Notes under the pieces: generated by a model
Seen by the model: only the letters and a program-made list of their open reading frames with translations
Database searches by the model: none
What the model was told of the DNA's origin: nothing
Program-made: the position numbers and the translations under genes
In this document: in pieces, positions 15,411-25,257 of the stretch
How the letters are laid out: every line of letters begins with the position of its first letter
Position numbering within the stretch: position 1 is the stretch's first letter
Assembly (NCBI GenBank): GCA_019119285.1
Contig: DWXJ01000080.1
Span: 1-64,000, forward strand
DNA length: 64,000 nt
Direction of reading: 5' to 3'
DNA from: Merdimonas faecigallinarum
GTDB lineage: Bacteria; Bacillota; Clostridia; Lachnospirales; Lachnospiraceae

Positions 15411-16630
15411 AATTCCTCCTGCAGTAAGTGTCCGATCAGCCGGTATCCTTCCTTCCATTCCCGTCCGGTCCCGGCGGCGGTCTTTTCACAATATACGCTC
15501 TCTCCCTGTTCTTCCCTGGTGCTGTCATACAAAAGATAAGGCACCGGCTCTCCGGTATGCGTCCGCACCTCTATGGGTGTGGGGTGGTCCGGTAAAAGCA
15601 GCAGCCGGAAATTCTCTCCGGCATCTCCTAGTCCCGTGATGAGAGACCGAAGCAATCTGCTGTCGATCCACTCTATGGACTGGATCTTATCCCGGATGCT
15701 TCCCTGGTGTCCCATCTCGTCCGGAGCCTCCACATGGATGTATGCAAAATCATACCCGTCCTTTGTCAGCGCCTGCACCGCGGCACGGGCTTTCCCTTCA
15801 TAATTGGTATGAAGGCCGCCGTTTGCCCCTTCTACCCGGGCGCACGCAAGTCCTGCGCCTGCGGCGATCCCCTTTAAAAGGTCCACCGCAGAGATCATGA
15901 TCCCCTTCTTCCCGGTCCGTTCCTCAAAGGAGGGAAGGCACGGTCTGGTGCCGGCTCCCCAGAACCAGACAGAGTTGGCGGGATGCAGACCCTGTTTTCT
16001 TCGTTCTTCATTCAGCGGGTGATGCGAAAGGATCTCATAGCTTTTCTCCATCATCCTTCGAAGCGAAGAATCCGCCGGAAGATACGGCCCGATCCGCCGG
16101 GTCAGGATATCGTGGGGAGGGGTAAGCTCCGTCACGGTCCCGTGGTTTTGCACCAGCAGATGCCGGTAGCTGGTTCCCGGATAAAATGCATATCCGGCCC
16201 TGTCTAATGCTTCTTTTCCAAGCCCTTCTTCCAGGGCTTTCAGAAGGGCCGCCCCGTCCCGGCTGCTGATCTCATCCGCGCTGTGGTCCAGGATCACCCG
16301 GTCCTCATACGCCCCTTCCTCTTCGGAAAGGGTCACCAGATTGCAGCGGAACGATACATCCGTATCTTTTAAGTCCACTCCGATACTCAAGGCCTCCAGA
16401 GGAGACCGTCCGCTGTAGTAAAGCCGCGGATCGTATCCCAGAACAGACAGATTTGCCGTGTCGCTTCCCGGCGCCATCCCCTCCGGCACCATGGAAGCCA
16501 TTCCTGTTTCCGACACTTTTGAGAGCGCATCCATCACCGGCGTTCCTGCCGCCTCCAGCGTCGTGCGCATCCCAAGTTCCCCAAGAGCTCTCCCTGCCAT
16601 ACCATCGCCTAACACAATGATATATTTCAT
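15404..16630 (-). CDS. cofactor-independent phosphoglycerate mutase-like protein (possible homoserine kinase)
   Basis: A 408-residue member of the ApgM (archaeal-type iPGM, COG3635) family of the alkaline phosphatase superfamily. The metal and nucleophile region is near the start (VLGDGMAG, then GSDTANLSVLGYDP with the Ser/Thr nucleophile). HVEAPDEMGHQG and LLLPDHPTP carry later metal ligands. It lies 10 bp after hom and overlaps lysC. Some members in such threonine clusters have been reported to be homoserine kinases; with hom and lysC on either side and no thrB in the window, that role is more likely here than glycolysis. This is inference from context. Confidence 0.85.
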   Translation of the reverse strand: MKYIIVLGDGMAGRALGELGMRTTLEAAGTPVMDALSKVSETGMASMVPEGMAPGSDTANLSVLGYDPRLYYSGRSPLEALSIGVDLKDTDVSFRCNLVTLSEEEGAYEDRVILDHSADEISSRDGAALLKALEEGLGKEALDRAGYAFYPGTSYRHLLVQNHGTVTELTPPHDILTRRIGPYLPADSSLRRMMEKSYEILSHHPLNEERRKQGLHPANSVWFWGAGTRPCLPSFEERTGKKGIMISAVDLLKGIAAGAGLACARVEGANGGLHTNYEGKARAAVQALTKDGYDFAYIHVEAPDEMGHQGSIRDKIQSIEWIDSRLLRSLITGLGDAGENFRLLLLPDHPTPIEVRTHTGEPVPYLLYDSTREEQGESVYCEKTAAGTGREWKEGYRLIGHLLQEELC

Positions 16631-16640
16631 TTTGACACTC

Positions 16641-17873
16641 CTATTTTTTATGCTCCTCGATCCGGATCATATGTAAGATCTGGTCCTGATACAGACCGGC
16701 CCTGGTCTCATAGTCCCCTTCCATCATCACCGGGGTGATGAAACCAAACTCGCCGTCCAGTCCCGGAACCTTCACCACTTCTACTTCTCCAAAGGAATCC
16801 AGGATCTGGGGCAGAAGCTCTTCTTCGCTGCCCTTCATACGCACGAAAAACTTTCTCCTGGATCCTGCTTTATCTTCAATCTTAAGCTTTTCCTGCTTCC
16901 ACATGGTCATGATATTGCGGTTCAGATGCTTTGCCGCATCCACCACGTCCGCCACCACAGCGCTGGCTGTGGGGAGTTTTCCGGCCCCGCTTCCATAGAA
17001 CATGGCGTCTCCCAACACATTTCCGTGTACGAAAATGGAGTTGAATACGCCGTTGACATTGTAGAGCGGATGATCCGGATACAGCAGGCAGGGGGCCACA
17101 ATGGCATGCAGCCGGTTGCCCGGATACCGCTTGCTGGAAGCCAGAAGCTTAATGGCTGCTCCCATGGCTTTTGCGTACTTCATATCCTCGACCGTGATTT
17201 CTGTGATCCCTTCACAGTAAATGTCCTCAAAATCCACCTGCTGCCCGGAGATCAGCGAGGACAGGATCGCGATCTTGCGGCAGGCGTCGTAGCCTTCCAC
17301 ATCCGCTTCCGGGTTGCGCTCCGCAAATCCGTTGGCCTGTGCCTCTTTTAAGACGGAATCATAATCCGCCCCCTCGTAAAACATCTTGGTCAGCATGTAG
17401 TTTGTCGTTCCATTTAAGATCCCGGTGATCTCCTCGATCTCATCTGCAGTCAGAGAGGAGTTCAAGGGACGGATGATCGGGATCCCACCGCCTACGCTGG
17501 CTTCAAACAGGAAGTTGATATTATGATCTTTCGCAATGGATAACAGCTCCGCGCCGTGCTTTGCCACCAGCGCTTTGTTGGAGGTAGCCACGCTCTTTCC
17601 GGCCAGAAGACATCTTTTTACAAAGGTATATGCAGGCTCGATGCCGCCCATTACTTCTACCACGATCTTTACATCATCGTCCTGGATGATGGTCTCAAAA
17701 TCATGCACGATCTTTTCCTGCACCGGATTGCCCGGAAAATCCTTCAGATCCAGAACATATTTGATATTCAGTTCTTCTCCGATCCGCTGGTTGATACGCG
17801 CGCCGTTTGTGTTTACCACTTCCACCACGCCGGAACCAACGGTTCCATATCCCATTACCGCTATGTTGATCAT
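16641..17873 (-). CDS. hom: homoserine dehydrogenase
   Basis: A 410-residue NAD(P)-dependent enzyme reducing aspartate semialdehyde to homoserine. The Rossmann motif is GYGTVGSGV (9-17); the substrate region has GGIEPA, ATSNKALVAKHG and GILNGTTNYMLTKM. A C-terminal ACT-like domain (from about 320, RRKFFVRMKG onward) suggests threonine feedback. GGGAGGAAGCTT precedes the ATG. It is the first gene of a hom - apgM-type - lysC unit. Confidence 0.95.
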   Translation of the reverse strand: MINIAVMGYGTVGSGVVEVVNTNGARINQRIGEELNIKYVLDLKDFPGNPVQEKIVHDFETIIQDDDVKIVVEVMGGIEPAYTFVKRCLLAGKSVATSNKALVAKHGAELLSIAKDHNINFLFEASVGGGIPIIRPLNSSLTADEIEEITGILNGTTNYMLTKMFYEGADYDSVLKEAQANGFAERNPEADVEGYDACRKIAILSSLISGQQVDFEDIYCEGITEITVEDMKYAKAMGAAIKLLASSKRYPGNRLHAIVAPCLLYPDHPLYNVNGVFNSIFVHGNVLGDAMFYGSGAGKLPTASAVVADVVDAAKHLNRNIMTMWKQEKLKIEDKAGSRRKFFVRMKGSEEELLPQILDSFGEVEVVKVPGLDGEFGFITPVMMEGDYETRAGLYQDQILHMIRIEEHKK

Positions 17874-17886
17874 AAGCTTCCTCCCT

Positions 17887-18994
17887 TTAGTTGTTTGCTG
17901 TTTCCTTTAGATACGCATTGATAAACGGATCCAGATTGCCGTCCAGCACTCCGGTCACATTGCTGATCTCCGTATTGGTCCGGTGATCCTTGACCAGTGT
18001 GTAGGGCTGCATGACGTAGGAACGGATCTGATTGCCAAATCCGATCTCCTTTACCTCTCCTCTGATATCCGATACCTTTTCCGCCTGCTCCTGTTCTTTC
18101 AGAAGCTTTAACTTGACCTTCAGCATCTGCATGGCCTTTTCCTTGTTGTGATGCTGGGATCTTTCATTCTGGCACTGCACCACGATCCCTGTTGGCAGAT
18201 GGGTGATCCGGATGGCGGAAGACGTCTTGTTGACGTGCTGGCCTCCGGCCCCGCTGGCCCGGTAGGTATCGATCTTCAGATCATCATCCGAGATCTCGAT
18301 GTCAATATCATCCTCAATATCCGGCACCACATCGCAGGATGCGAAGGATGTCTGCCGTTTGCCCGCAGAGTTGAACGGAGAGATCCGCACCAGCCGGTGC
18401 ACGCCTTTTTCGGATTTCAGATATCCGTAGGCGTTCTCGCCGGACACCTCAAAGGTAATGGCCTTGATCCCGGCGATATCCCCGTCCAGGAAGTCCAGCA
18501 CCTGGATCTGAAATCCTTTCCGCTCCGCCCATCTTGTGTACATCCGGTACAGCATGCCGGCCCAGTCGCAGGACTCGGTCCCGCCTGCGCCCGCATGGAT
18601 CGTTACGATGGCATTGCAGGTGTCGTATTCTCCAGACAGCAGGGTCTGGATCCGAAGTTCTTCATAGGCTTCTTCAAACTTCTCCATATCCGCCTGCGCC
18701 TCCCGGGCGATCTCCGGGTCATTTTCTTCATATCCCATTTCAATCAGAGTCTGAATGTCCTCGTAGGCGTGATAAAGGCTCTTGATCTTCTTTACCATTT
18801 CCTGCAGATATTTCAGTTCCTTCATCAGCCTCTGGGACTCCTCCGGATGATCCCAGAAACCAGGCTCCTCTACTTTGCGTTCCAGTTCCTCTGTCCTGCG
18901 CTCTTTTCCAGCCAGGTCAAAGTGAATCCCTCATTTCGGCAAGAGGTTCTTCGTATGCGTTCAGATTACTTTTTAACTGATCTAACTCGACCAC
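17887..18994 (-). CDS. prfB: peptide chain release factor 2 with programmed +1 frameshift
   Basis: RF2 is split over two frames: GTG at 18994 opens 25 codons ending CTT TGA (18917-18922), and reading resumes one base further with GAC at 18918, giving 368 residues in all. The slippery CTTTGAC and an AGGGA Shine-Dalgarno-like stretch a few bases upstream are the known autoregulatory device: low RF2 slows UGA reading and favours the shift. The body has the UGA-recognising SPF tripeptide (RISPFNSAG) and the GGQ catalytic motif (GAGGQHVNKT). It follows secA by 33 bp, the usual secA-prfB order. The long downstream frame alone would start falsely at 18825. Confidence 0.95.
18917..18935 (-). promoter_or_regulatory. 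RF2 programmed frameshift site
   Basis: Minus-strand CTT TGA C with an upstream AGGGA about 6 nt before the CTT. It pairs with the anti-Shine-Dalgarno and promotes +1 slippage on CTT, bypassing the in-frame TGA. Confidence 0.9.
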
Positions 18995-19027
18995 TTTCCC
19001 ACCTCTTTTCAATGATACTGCCTGCGC

Positions 19028-21595
19028 CTAGGCTTTTCTGCCGCAGCACTGCTTATATTTTTTCCCGCTTCCACAGGGGCACGGATCGTTGGGGTAAACC
19101 TTCTTTTCGGTCCGCTTCTTCGGAGCCCGCGCAGCACTTTCGTCCTTGTTGGTTCCGGTCACCTTGGCCACCTGCTCTCTTTCCACCTTCTGTTCCAGTC
19201 TTACGCGGAACAGGGTGCGTACGGTATCTTCCGAAATACTCTTTGTCATGGCGTCAAACATATCGTAGCCAAGCATCTTGTATTCCACCTTCGGATCTCT
19301 CTGTCCGTAAGCCTGGATACCGATTCCCTGACGGAGCTGATCCATATCGTCGATGTGGTCCATCCATTTGGCGTCGATCACCTTCAGAAGCACCACCCGC
19401 TCGATCTCACGGATATGCTCCGGCTCCGGAAATTCCGCCTCTTTCGCCTCATAAGCCTTGGCAGCCCGCTCTTTGAGCATATGCTTGAGTTCCTTCTGGC
19501 TCATGTCTTTTACGTCTTCTTCCGTGATAACGGCCATGGGGACGGTTCCCCGGATGGAGACGTTCAGTTCCTTCAGATCCCATTCATCGTAATCCTGATC
19601 GGCTCCGATCACCTTATCCACAACATTTTCGATATAATCGTTCATCATGTGGAAGATGGAATCTCGCATGTTCTCGCCGTCCAGCACTTTGCGGCGCTCT
19701 TCGTACACGATCTCTCGCTGCTCGTTCATGACCTGGTCATATTCCAGCAGGTTCTTACGGATTCCGAAGTTATTGCTCTCGATCTTCTGCTGTGCTTTTT
19801 CAATGGCGCTGGAAAGCATCTTATGCTCGATCTGCTCGCCTTCCTCCACGCCCAGGGCATTGAATACATTCATCAGCCGCTCGGAACCAAAGAGACGCAT
19901 CAGGTCGTCTTCCAGGGAAATGTAGAATCTGGACTCTCCCGGGTCTCCCTGCCGTCCGGAACGTCCGCGGAGCTGATTGTCGATTCGTCTGGACTCGTGG
20001 CGTTCGGTACCGATGATCTTCAGACCGCCGGCTTCTCTTGCCTCGTCATCCAGCTTGATGTCCGTACCACGGCCCGCCATATTGGTGGCAATGGTAACTG
20101 CGTCATGAACGCCGGCCTGGGCAACAATCTCCGCCTCCAGTTCATGGTACTTGGCGTTCAGTACATTATGCTTAATGCCGCGGCGTTTCAGCATACCGCT
20201 CAGCAGCTCGGAATTTTCAATGGTAATGGTACCCACCAGCACAGGCTGGTGTTTTGCGTGGGCCTCTTCGATCGCGTCGCACACTGCCCGGAATTTCTCT
20301 TTCTGGGTCTTATAAACCGCGTCGTTTAAATCTACTCTCTGTACCGGCTTATTGGTCGGGATCTCGATAACGTCCATACCGTAGATCTCGCGGAACTCTT
20401 TTTCCTCTGTGAGAGCCGTACCGGTCATACCCGCCTTTTTCTGATATTTATTAAACAGGTTCTGGAAGGTGATCGTAGCAAGCGTCTTGCTCTCTCGTTT
20501 TACCTTCACATGCTCTTTGGCTTCAATTGCCTGATGAAGTCCGTCGGAATAACGGCGTCCCGGCATGATACGTCCGGTAAACTCATCCACGATCAGGACC
20601 TCGTCGTCCTTCACCACGTAATCCTGGTCGCGGAACATCAGATTGTGGGCTCTCAGAGCCAGGATGATATTGTGCTGGATCTCCAGATTTTCCGGATCAG
20701 CCAGGTTGTCAATATGGAAGAAATTCTCTACCTTCTTCACACCATCCTCTGTCAGGTTGATGCTCTTTTCCTTTTCATTAACAATAAAGTCTCCGGTCTC
20801 CTCGATCTCCTCGCCCATGATCGCGTTCATCTTGCTGAATTCTCCGCTGGCCTCGCCCCTCTGGAGCTGTCTTGCCAGGATGTCGCAGGCGTCATAGAGA
20901 TGGGTGGATTTGCCGCTCTGGCCGGAAATGATCAGAGGCGTTCTGGCCTCGTCGATCAGGACAGAGTCCACCTCGTCGATGATGCAGTATTTCATGCCTC
21001 TTTGTACCAGCTGCTCTTTATAAATGACCATGTTGTCACGCAGGTAATCGAATCCCAGCTCATTGTTGGTTACATAAGTAATGTCGCAGTTGTAGGCGGC
21101 TCTTCTCTCATCACTGTTCATGCTGTTTAAGACAACGCCTACCGTCAGGCCGAGGAATTCATGGATCTGTCCCATCCACTCCGCGTCACGCTTTGCCAGG
21201 TAATCATTGACCGTTACGATCTGTACGCCTTCGCCTGTCAGGGCGTTTAAGTAAGCCGGCAGTGTGGATACCAGCGTCTTACCTTCACCGGTCTTCATCT
21301 CGGCGATCCGTCCCTGATGGAGAATGATACCGCCGATCAGCTGTACGCGGAAATGACGCATTCCCAGGGTACGGACAGCCGCCTCTCTTACAACAGCAAA
21401 TGCTTCCGGAAGAAGGTCGTCCAGCGTCTCGCCTTCTGCCAGACGCTGCTTAAATTCCCTGGTCTTATCCTTTAACTCCGCATCCGAAAGTTTCTGGATC
21501 TCCGGCTCCAGTGCCTCGATGGCGTCCACGATGGGGTAAACTCTCTTCAGCTCATTTTCACTGTGTGTTCCGAATATTTTCGTAATCAAACCCAT
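19028..21595 (-). CDS. secA: preprotein translocase ATPase SecA
   Basis: An 855-residue SecA. Walker A is in AEMKTGEGKTLVS, Walker B is DEVDSVLIDEARTPLIISG, and the helicase motif TNMAGRGTDIKL is present. The PPXD, helical scaffold and wing regions follow in usual order. The C-terminus ends with a SEC-C zinc motif (CPCGSGKKYKQCC), which binds SecB or ribosome. It drives post-translational export through SecYEG. The promoter is TTGAAT-17-TAGAAT upstream; prfB follows in the same operon. Confidence 0.96.
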   Translation of the reverse strand: MGLITKIFGTHSENELKRVYPIVDAIEALEPEIQKLSDAELKDKTREFKQRLAEGETLDDLLPEAFAVVREAAVRTLGMRHFRVQLIGGIILHQGRIAEMKTGEGKTLVSTLPAYLNALTGEGVQIVTVNDYLAKRDAEWMGQIHEFLGLTVGVVLNSMNSDERRAAYNCDITYVTNNELGFDYLRDNMVIYKEQLVQRGMKYCIIDEVDSVLIDEARTPLIISGQSGKSTHLYDACDILARQLQRGEASGEFSKMNAIMGEEIEETGDFIVNEKEKSINLTEDGVKKVENFFHIDNLADPENLEIQHNIILALRAHNLMFRDQDYVVKDDEVLIVDEFTGRIMPGRRYSDGLHQAIEAKEHVKVKRESKTLATITFQNLFNKYQKKAGMTGTALTEEKEFREIYGMDVIEIPTNKPVQRVDLNDAVYKTQKEKFRAVCDAIEEAHAKHQPVLVGTITIENSELLSGMLKRRGIKHNVLNAKYHELEAEIVAQAGVHDAVTIATNMAGRGTDIKLDDEAREAGGLKIIGTERHESRRIDNQLRGRSGRQGDPGESRFYISLEDDLMRLFGSERLMNVFNALGVEEGEQIEHKMLSSAIEKAQQKIESNNFGIRKNLLEYDQVMNEQREIVYEERRKVLDGENMRDSIFHMMNDYIENVVDKVIGADQDYDEWDLKELNVSIRGTVPMAVITEEDVKDMSQKELKHMLKERAAKAYEAKEAEFPEPEHIREIERVVLLKVIDAKWMDHIDDMDQLRQGIGIQAYGQRDPKVEYKMLGYDMFDAMTKSISEDTVRTLFRVRLEQKVEREQVAKVTGTNKDESAARAPKKRTEKKVYPNDPCPCGSGKKYKQCCGRKA

Positions 21596-21649
21596 ATATC
21601 TAAATGCTCCTTGTCATGAATTTGGCATAAAATGACCAATCTATACCCC

Positions 21650-21678
21650 ATTCTAGCACTATCTAAAATTCAATTCAA
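21650..21678 (-). promoter_or_regulatory. secA promoter
   Basis: Minus-strand TTGAAT (21673-21678), 17-nt spacer, TAGAAT (21650-21655), about 55 bp before the secA ATG. Confidence 0.6.
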
Positions 21679-21701
21679 CCAATTTATAAATCGTTCATAA
21701 A

Positions 21702-22475
21702 CTAGTCACAAAACATTCGCATTTTCTCATAGGGGATCTTCCCGCCAAAGAGATCCAGGGCGCTTCCGATCGTAAAATCTACATGCCCGCCGGTCAGGCG
21801 TTCGAACCGTTCCAGATCATCAAGGCTTCCGATGCCCCCTGCATAGGTGACAGGCCGTCTCCTGTGAGAGGCAAGAAGGGGGGCAAGTTCTTCATCCACG
21901 CCGGAAGCTTTTCCTTCCACATCCACACCGTGGACCAGAAATTCATCGCAGTAATCCGCGATCTCATCCATCAGCCCTTCTGTCAGCCGGACGTCTGTAA
22001 AGGTCTGCCAGCGGTTGGTCACGATATAATAGCCGTCCTCTTTTTTCCGGCAGCTTAAGTCGATCACCACCCGTTCCCGGCCCACGGCTTTTGCAAGTCG
22101 CTCAAGTGCGTCCCAGCGGATCTGCCCGTCCCGGAACACATAAGAGGTTACGATCACATGGCTTGCGCCTGCATCCAGATACTCCCGGGCATTCTCATCC
22201 GTGATCCCTCCCCCGATCTGCAGGCCGCCGGGATATGCCAGGAGGGCCTCAAGCGCCTGCCGCTTCGTTTCCGCATAATACTCCGAAGAAGGGGGATTGA
22301 GAAGGATCACATGTCCTCCTTTCAGTCCGTCCCGTTTGTAGAGCCCGGCATAATACCGGGCCTCCTGATCGGATATATAGTTTTCTCTGGCCTGATCGCC
22401 GGCGTCATGAAGGCTTCCGCCTACGATCTGTTTCACCTTGCCGTTATGGATGTCAATACAGGGTCTGAATTTCAT
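21702..22475 (-). CDS. hisA: eukaryotic-type HisA (ProFAR isomerase), orphan
   Basis: A 257-residue TIM-barrel isomerase converting ProFAR to PRFAR in histidine synthesis. It starts MKFRPCIDIHNGKVKQIVGG and contains LQIGGGITDENAREYLDAGASHVIV, the form seen in plant/yeast HIS6 and not the common bacterial VDLKDG form. The catalytic Asp8 is in CIDIH and a second acid lies in the VHGVDVEGK part. No other his gene is nearby. It follows fbp by 25 bp with AAGGAG before the ATG, so it probably shares that transcript. Confidence 0.85.
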   Translation of the reverse strand: MKFRPCIDIHNGKVKQIVGGSLHDAGDQARENYISDQEARYYAGLYKRDGLKGGHVILLNPPSSEYYAETKRQALEALLAYPGGLQIGGGITDENAREYLDAGASHVIVTSYVFRDGQIRWDALERLAKAVGRERVVIDLSCRKKEDGYYIVTNRWQTFTDVRLTEGLMDEIADYCDEFLVHGVDVEGKASGVDEELAPLLASHRRRPVTYAGGIGSLDDLERFERLTGGHVDFTIGSALDLFGGKIPYEKMRMFCD

Positions 22476-22500
22476 GCTTTTCTCCTTACTGTTTCTCGTT

Positions 22501-24453
22501 CTACAGACGTTCGGCGATCCGTCCGCTCCGGTATGCCTCCAGCAGCGTCTCCAGATCTCTGATCTGCTCCTTTAACTCCCGGCCGATATCGGTATCGCCT
22601 ACCATCTTTCTTTGTACCACCCGCTTCACCACAATACTGTCTGAGTGGATGTCGCTTTCCTTTTCAATGGCTGCCTCCGTGGACTCAAAGGGTTCATGGG
22701 CCGCCAGGATCAGTCCGTAGGAATTGTAGATCAGCGTATATCCTGCGATCCCCGTTTCCTTCTGGTAGGCCTTGCTGAATCCGCCGTCTATGACCATCAC
22801 CTTGCCGCCGCATTTGATGGGGTTCTCTCCATTTTTCGACTTGACCGGCACATGGCCGTTGATGATGTGCGTCCCTTCCGGCGGCAGTCCGAATTCCGCC
22901 AGGATCCGGTTGACCACGGTCTCATTTTCCAGCATCGAATAATAGGGATTCTTCTTTTCTTTATGGGTTTCTTTGTCTTCCAGGAAATACCGTTCAAAGG
23001 TAGCCATCTTATCCTTTCCAAACAGAGGCGAACCTTCGCCCAGCCAGATATACCACATCATATCCCGGCCCCGCTCCTTCTCCTTTTCATCCAGGGCATA
23101 GAATCCTTTCCGCACATAACTTTCCAGTTCTTCGTAAAGACCCCGGCCTTTGTAAGAGCGGCCGTAGATCCGCACAGGCATCAGTTCTCCCTCCGCGGTC
23201 AGGGGCACGCACCCGTGATACAGCAGGTTGTTATTATAAACTTTATATAGCCCGCCTTTATTCAGCAGGAACCGCATGTGGCGCTGCAGCTTCTCGCAGT
23301 GGAGGAACGCTTTTTCCAGGCGTTCCATAATGTCCTCTTCTTCCGCAGACAGCGCATAGGGCTTTCTGGGATCCACGGTAGGAAAGTTCCTGTCCAGCAT
23401 GGGATATTCTTTTCCGTCTATCTCCACCATGCCGGTCTCAAAATTGATCTTGTGGAGAAGATTTCTGTCGTTCATCTTAAATCCCGGATTCTTTTTGATG
23501 ATCTGTCCTTCCACCTTAAACTGGATCACGGAAATAGCTTTGTGCATTTTCACGTCCAGATTCATTTCATCGGGACTGTAATCCGGCTCTCCCCGCAGTT
23601 TAAAGCAGGTGCAGGGGTCGTCTCCGTAAGTATTCATGGCAAAGTTTGCCAGCGGCAGAAGATTGATGCCGTACCCGTCCTCCAGAATGTCCAGATTGCC
23701 GTATCTGGCGCAGATGCGGATCACATTGGCGATGCAGCCTCTCTGCCCCGCGGCGGCGCCCATCCACAGCACGTCATGGTTGCCCCACTGGATGTCCACG
23801 GAGTGGTACTGGATCAGCTGATCCATGATGATATGAGGTCCCGGCCCCCTGTCATAGATATCGCCCACAATGTGCAGATGATCCACCGTCAGCCTCTGGA
23901 TCAGTTCGCTTAAGGCCACGATAAACTTCTCTGCTCTTCCGATGCGGATGATCGTATTTACAATGGAATTATAATACGATTCCTTGTCCGTGATCTCTGA
24001 TTTTTCCGTGATCAGCTCCTCAATGACATAGGCAAAATCCGGCGGCAGGGCTTTTCGCACCTTGGATCTGGTGTACTTGCTGGCCGTCCGTTTGCACACC
24101 TCGATCAGGCGGTACAAGGTGATCTTGTACCAGTCCTCCATATTTTCTTCTTCTTTTTTGATCCGCTCCATCTTTTCCTTCGGATAATAAATAAGAGTAG
24201 CCAGAGACTGTTTGTCTCTGCTACTCATAGTATTCCCGAAGACATCATCAATCTTGCGGCGCACGGAACCAGAGCCGTTCTTTAAGACATGGGAAAACGC
24301 CTCGTGTTCTCCATGGATATCCGTCAGAAAATGCTCGGTTCCCTTGGGCAGGTTCAGGATCGCCTGCAGATTGATGATCTCCGTTGATGCCTTTGCGATG
24401 GTCGGATACAGTTGTGAAAGTCTCTCCAGATATCTTGCTTCTAATTCTTTCAT
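22501..24453 (-). CDS. fbp: fructose-1,6-bisphosphatase, class III
   Basis: A 650-residue Firmicutes-type FBPase of the metallophosphoesterase fold. Metal-binding motifs are TDIHGEHEAF, VGDIYDRGPGPH and QWGNHDVLWMGAAAG, and HIINGHVPVK is further on. It removes the 1-phosphate of fructose-1,6-bisphosphate in gluconeogenesis. Length fits the class (about 640-670). GGAGGAAGG precedes the ATG. Confidence 0.95.
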   Translation of the reverse strand: MKELEARYLERLSQLYPTIAKASTEIINLQAILNLPKGTEHFLTDIHGEHEAFSHVLKNGSGSVRRKIDDVFGNTMSSRDKQSLATLIYYPKEKMERIKKEEENMEDWYKITLYRLIEVCKRTASKYTRSKVRKALPPDFAYVIEELITEKSEITDKESYYNSIVNTIIRIGRAEKFIVALSELIQRLTVDHLHIVGDIYDRGPGPHIIMDQLIQYHSVDIQWGNHDVLWMGAAAGQRGCIANVIRICARYGNLDILEDGYGINLLPLANFAMNTYGDDPCTCFKLRGEPDYSPDEMNLDVKMHKAISVIQFKVEGQIIKKNPGFKMNDRNLLHKINFETGMVEIDGKEYPMLDRNFPTVDPRKPYALSAEEEDIMERLEKAFLHCEKLQRHMRFLLNKGGLYKVYNNNLLYHGCVPLTAEGELMPVRIYGRSYKGRGLYEELESYVRKGFYALDEKEKERGRDMMWYIWLGEGSPLFGKDKMATFERYFLEDKETHKEKKNPYYSMLENETVVNRILAEFGLPPEGTHIINGHVPVKSKNGENPIKCGGKVMVIDGGFSKAYQKETGIAGYTLIYNSYGLILAAHEPFESTEAAIEKESDIHSDSIVVKRVVQRKMVGDTDIGRELKEQIRDLETLLEAYRSGRIAERL

Positions 24454-24477
24454 AACCTTCCTCCATACATGGTACCT

Positions 24478-25236
24478 TTACAGTTGTATCACATCCGACA
24501 TGTCGTATCTTCCGGCCGGTTTTCCCGCCAGGAATTTGGCCGCCTCCACGGCGCCTTTTCCGAAAACGCTCTTGGAGTATGCCGTATGTCTGAATTCGAT
24601 CACTTCGTCTGTGCCGGCAAAGATCACTTCATGGTCTCCCACGATGGTCCCTCCCCGCACAGCAGAAATGCCGATCTCTTTTTTGTCTCTCTTCTGTCTG
24701 ACCTGTGACCGGTCATAGACATAGGTATACTGGTGATCCAGCGCCTCGTTGACAGAATCTGCCAGCGCGATGGCGGTGCCGCTGGGCGCGTCTACCTTCT
24801 GGTTGTGGTGGCGCTCCACCAGTTCGATATCATATCCTGCCGGACCCAGCACCTTTGCCGCATCCTGCAGAAGCTTCAAAAGCAGATTGATGCCAAGAGA
24901 CATGTTGGCGGATTTGAGCACTGCCGTCTCCTTTGCCGCATCCTCCACTTCGGCAAGCTGTGCTTCTGATAATCCTGTGGTACACAGTACCACAGGCAGT
25001 TTTCTGACCCTGCAGTAGCTAAGCAGACCGTCCACAGCGGAAGCATTGGAAAAATCAATCACCACGTCTGCTTCCACGTCACATTTTTCAATACTGTCAA
25101 AAACCGGATACTCATTGGGCACGGCTGTGTAAGCGTCCACGCCTGCCACGATCCGGATCCCTTCATCTTCGGAGATCAGCCCGGTGATCACCCGGCCCAT
25201 CTTTCCGTTGCATCCATGCATGATCGCACGTACCAT
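24478..25236 (-). CDS. dapB: 4-hydroxy-tetrahydrodipicolinate reductase
   Basis: A 252-residue DapB, acting after DapA in the lysine and diaminopimelate path. The nucleotide motif HGCNGKMGRVI is at the N-terminus; the substrate-binding ELVERHHNQKVDAPSGTA carries the catalytic His and Lys. The ATG at 25236 is chosen from the family start (MVRAIMHGCNG), but a GTG at 25245 is nearly as good because neither has an ideal Shine-Dalgarno spacing. It follows dapA by about 20 bp. Confidence 0.93.
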   Translation of the reverse strand: MVRAIMHGCNGKMGRVITGLISEDEGIRIVAGVDAYTAVPNEYPVFDSIEKCDVEADVVIDFSNASAVDGLLSYCRVRKLPVVLCTTGLSEAQLAEVEDAAKETAVLKSANMSLGINLLLKLLQDAAKVLGPAGYDIELVERHHNQKVDAPSGTAIALADSVNEALDHQYTYVYDRSQVRQKRDKKEIGISAVRGGTIVGDHEVIFAGTDEVIEFRHTAYSKSVFGKGAVEAAKFLAGKPAGRYDMSDVIQL

Positions 25237-25257
25237 TTTCTCCACCTGTCCTTCCCG

